Shown here piece by piece: positions 62,410 through 64,000 of a stretch of DNA of 64,000 bases (position 1 is the first letter of the stretch; each line of letters opens with the position of its first letter). The translations under genes and the position numbers were made by a program. The notes beneath the pieces are model-generated. The model saw only the letters and a list, made by a program, of their open reading frames with translations. It was not told the DNA's origin and did not search any database. Source of the stretch: Thermococcus argininiproducens (lineage in GTDB: Archaea; Methanobacteriota_B; Thermococci; Thermococcales; Thermococcaceae); NCBI RefSeq assembly GCF_023746595.1, contig NZ_CP080572.1, forward strand, positions 62,001-126,000. Reading direction: 5' to 3'.

Positions 62410-62431
62410 GTTACAAAAGAAATTTAAATCT
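62410..62431 (+). promoter_or_regulatory. lysW promoter with GTTACAAA box
   Basis: GTTACAAA (62410-62417) is followed by GAAATTTAAATCT (62419-62431), a BRE/TATA element. The layout, box then TATA, is the same as in front of argG at 54585-54605. The start site is expected near 62450. Confidence 0.55.
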
Positions 62432-62477
62432 TCCAAATCTCGTGCAAATTAAAGAGATAGAAAATGGAGGTGGAAAA

Positions 62478-62639
62478 ATGATTGAATGCCCTGTTTGTGG
62501 AGTTGAACTGGAAATCGGTAGTGTGGAAATACATGAGATAGTTGAATGCCCTGTTTGCAGTTCAGAACTTGAAGTGGTTAGTTTAGAACCGGTGATCTTA
62601 GAGGAACTCCCTGAGGTGGAAGAAGACTGGGGAGAGTAA
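62478..62639 (+). CDS. lysW: Amino-group carrier protein LysW
   Basis: This 53-residue acidic protein has two CPVC pairs (MIECPVCGVE and VECPVCSSE) that bind zinc, and ends with EDWGE; the C-terminal Glu carries aminoadipate or glutamate during lysine or ornithine synthesis. The ATG at 62478 follows GGAGGTGGAAAA; an in-frame non-canonical start 36 bases upstream is rejected because LysW begins right before the first CxxC. It heads lysW-lysX-lysY. Confidence 0.95.
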   Translation: MIECPVCGVELEIGSVEIHEIVECPVCSSELEVVSLEPVILEELPEVEEDWGE

Positions 62640-62682
62640 CATTCCCAAATTAAAGCTTTCATACCGTCTTGGAGGCCAAACA

Positions 62683-63504
62683 ATGAAAATAGGCATAACA
62701 TACACAATAATGCGCAAAGAGGAAATAATGCTTAGAGATAGAGCAAAAGAATATGGAGAAGTCTTTATGCTTCACGATAGAGAAACGATATTCCCAGAGA
62801 ACTTTGACCTAGACGTCGTGATAATAAGAAACGTTAGCCACTTCAAAGCTCTGTACATGGCAAAGCTTTTTGAAAGTCATGGAATCCCAACGGTTAATCC
62901 ATTCAATATAATTCTTGAAGCCGGCGATAAACTCTTTGCAACACTAAAACTTAGCGAAAAAGTCCAAGTGCCAAGATGGGCTGCCGCATTTGATAAAGAA
63001 AGTGCAATACAAGCAATGGAGAGAATTGGATATCCTGTGGTCATAAAACCTGTCTTTGGAAGCTGGGGAAGGATGGTTAGCAAAATAAACGATTTAGATG
63101 CAGCTGAAGGAATTGTCGAACATCGACAATGGATGGGAAATCCCCTTTACAAAGTTTATTACATCCAAGAATACGTTGAAAAACCTGGTAGAGACATCAG
63201 GAGCCATGTTATCGGAGGAGAATTCGTAACCGCTATTTACAGGTATTCTGACCATTGGGTAACTAACACTGCAAGAGGAGGAAAAGCTATTCCATGTGAA
63301 GATGAAGAAGTTAAAGAGATCTCAATCAAAGCATGGGAAGCTTTTGGAGAGGGGGCATTGGCAATAGACATATTTGAGAGCGATAGAGGATTGCTCGTTA
63401 ATGAAGTCAATCCTGCCATGGAGTTCAAAAACGTGGTGAGAGTTACCGGTGTTGATGTAGCTAAAAAAATCGTTGAATATGCCGTTGAGGTGGCTAAGAA
63501 ATGA
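62683..63504 (+). CDS. lysX: LysW ligase LysX (alpha-aminoadipate/glutamate-LysW ligase)
   Basis: This 273-residue ATP-grasp ligase attaches the substrate amino group to the LysW C-terminal Glu. ATP-grasp blocks: PVVIKPVFGSWGRMV (about 118), YYIQEYVEKPGRDIR (about 160), the AIDIFES segment and VNEVNPAMEFKN (about 238) with metal ligands. In Thermococcales one LysX can serve both lysine and arginine branches; since argG and argH are nearby, dual use is plausible. It overlaps the next gene by four bases. Confidence 0.93.
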   Translation: MKIGITYTIMRKEEIMLRDRAKEYGEVFMLHDRETIFPENFDLDVVIIRNVSHFKALYMAKLFESHGIPTVNPFNIILEAGDKLFATLKLSEKVQVPRWAAAFDKESAIQAMERIGYPVVIKPVFGSWGRMVSKINDLDAAEGIVEHRQWMGNPLYKVYYIQEYVEKPGRDIRSHVIGGEFVTAIYRYSDHWVTNTARGGKAIPCEDEEVKEISIKAWEAFGEGALAIDIFESDRGLLVNEVNPAMEFKNVVRVTGVDVAKKIVEYAVEVAKK

Positions 63505-64000
63505 TAAAAGCAGCTGTTATCGGTGCAAGTGGTTACATTGGAGGAGAACTAGTTAGACTTTTGGCCATGCACCCAGAAGTTGAGATAAGTGCAGTAACCT
63601 CAAGACACCACAATGGGAAGAAAATCCACAAAGTTCATCCAAATTTAAGAGGACTAGACCTTAGGTTTACCAATAACTACAACTTTGATGCAGATGTGGT
63701 ATTTTTAGCCGTTCCACACGGAACTTCAATGAAAATAATAGACGATTATGTGGAGAGTGCTAAGATAATTGACCTAAGCGCAGATTTTAGAGTAAGCTTA
63801 AATCTCTACAAAGAGTATTATGGAGAGCATTTAAAACCAGAGCTTATAGATGAGTTCGTTTATGGTTTGCCAGAAATTCATAGAGAGGAAATCAGAAGAG
63901 CAGAACTTATCGCAAATCCTGGTTGCAATGCAACAGCCGTAATTTTAGCGTTGTATCCATTTAAAGGAGAAATTAGTGAGGCCATAGTGGATTTAAAGGT
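63501..64000 (+). CDS. lysY: [LysW]-aminoadipyl/glutamyl phosphate reductase LysY (partial)
   Basis: The ATG at 63501 overlaps the lysX stop (ATGA). The frame is open to the window end, 166 codons. It begins MIKAAVIGASGYIGGELVRL, an NADP-binding loop, followed by FLAVPHGTSM, IDLSADFR, YGLPEIHREEI and the catalytic Cys in IANPGCNATAVILA, as in ArgC-type N-acetyl-glutamyl-phosphate reductases. In this context it reduces the LysW-bound acyl phosphate. The C-terminal part lies beyond the window. Confidence 0.94.
   Translation, partial: MIKAAVIGASGYIGGELVRLLAMHPEVEISAVTSRHHNGKKIHKVHPNLRGLDLRFTNNYNFDADVVFLAVPHGTSMKIIDDYVESAKIIDLSADFRVSLNLYKEYYGEHLKPELIDEFVYGLPEIHREEIRRAELIANPGCNATAVILALYPFKGEISEAIVDLK

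Overview
The window is an AT-rich stretch of a hyperthermophilic euryarchaeon of the order Thermococcales (Thermococcus/Pyrococcus group). This rests on the gene set: a cytosolic sulfhydrogenase operon beside an Nfn pair, a tandem DUF257 pair, type III RuBisCO, an archaeal histone, archaeal EF-2, Hjc, GINS/MCM, the LysW-carrier lysine/arginine pathway, and a Pyrococcus-type CRISPR repeat that gives an AUUGAAAG crRNA tag. Promoters are archaeal (purine-rich BRE plus TTTATA/TTTAAA box), ribosome-binding sites are GGTGA or GAGGTG, and many starts are GTG or TTG. The species cannot be fixed from this sequence alone.

Layout. 1-6.5 kb: MCM start and Gins23, a phosphodiesterase, an unknown protein, RtcA, a PH-like protein, a TatD hydrolase, a Pbp11-like protein and two DUF257 paralogs. 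6.6-13.5 kb: sulfhydrogenase II type operon (beta-gamma-delta-alpha) divergent from the NADH-dependent ferredoxin:NADP+ oxidoreductase pair, with a SurR-type site between them, then a nitroreductase. 13.5-26.4 kb: mainly housekeeping genes (archaeal asparagine synthetase, EF-2, prenyl transferase, gamma-carbonic anhydrase, Hjc, surface protein, M42 peptidase, HepT-like protein, archaemetzincin, CYTH protein, ECF-type ATPase, TrkH, methionine aminopeptidase, tRNA-Ser). 26.4-27.8 kb: a small accessory patch with an RHH-like mini-gene, a solitary DNA methyltransferase and an IS200/IS605-like terminal hairpin. 27.8-32.9 kb: hydrogenase maturation genes hypE and hypF, separated by an archaeal/SipW-type signal peptidase with a small exported beta-rich protein and a DUF2341-like membrane protein.

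33-44.3 kb: a complete type I-B (Cst/Tneap) CRISPR-Cas locus: cas2, cas4, cas1, a second cas4, cas3, cas5, cas7, cas8, cas6, then a PIN-domain toxin-antitoxin pair and an 18-repeat array transcribed on the minus strand. Four consecutive spacers occur twice in the array. A decayed winged-helix gene lies between the cas promoter and the PIN gene.

44.3-64 kb: a phosphoesterase, a radical SAM protein, histone, RuBisCO, thymidine kinase and AlaX; the threonine operon (aspartokinase, thrB, thrC, asd) divergent from an ACT-domain regulator; the arginine operon argG-argH-carA-carB; an independently transcribed GC-rich ncRNA that ends like the right end/omegaRNA of an IS605-family TnpB element although no tnpB is present; a small unknown protein; and lysW-lysX-lysY, the last cut by the window end. 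argG and lysW share a GTTACAAA box just upstream of their TATA elements, a candidate common operator.
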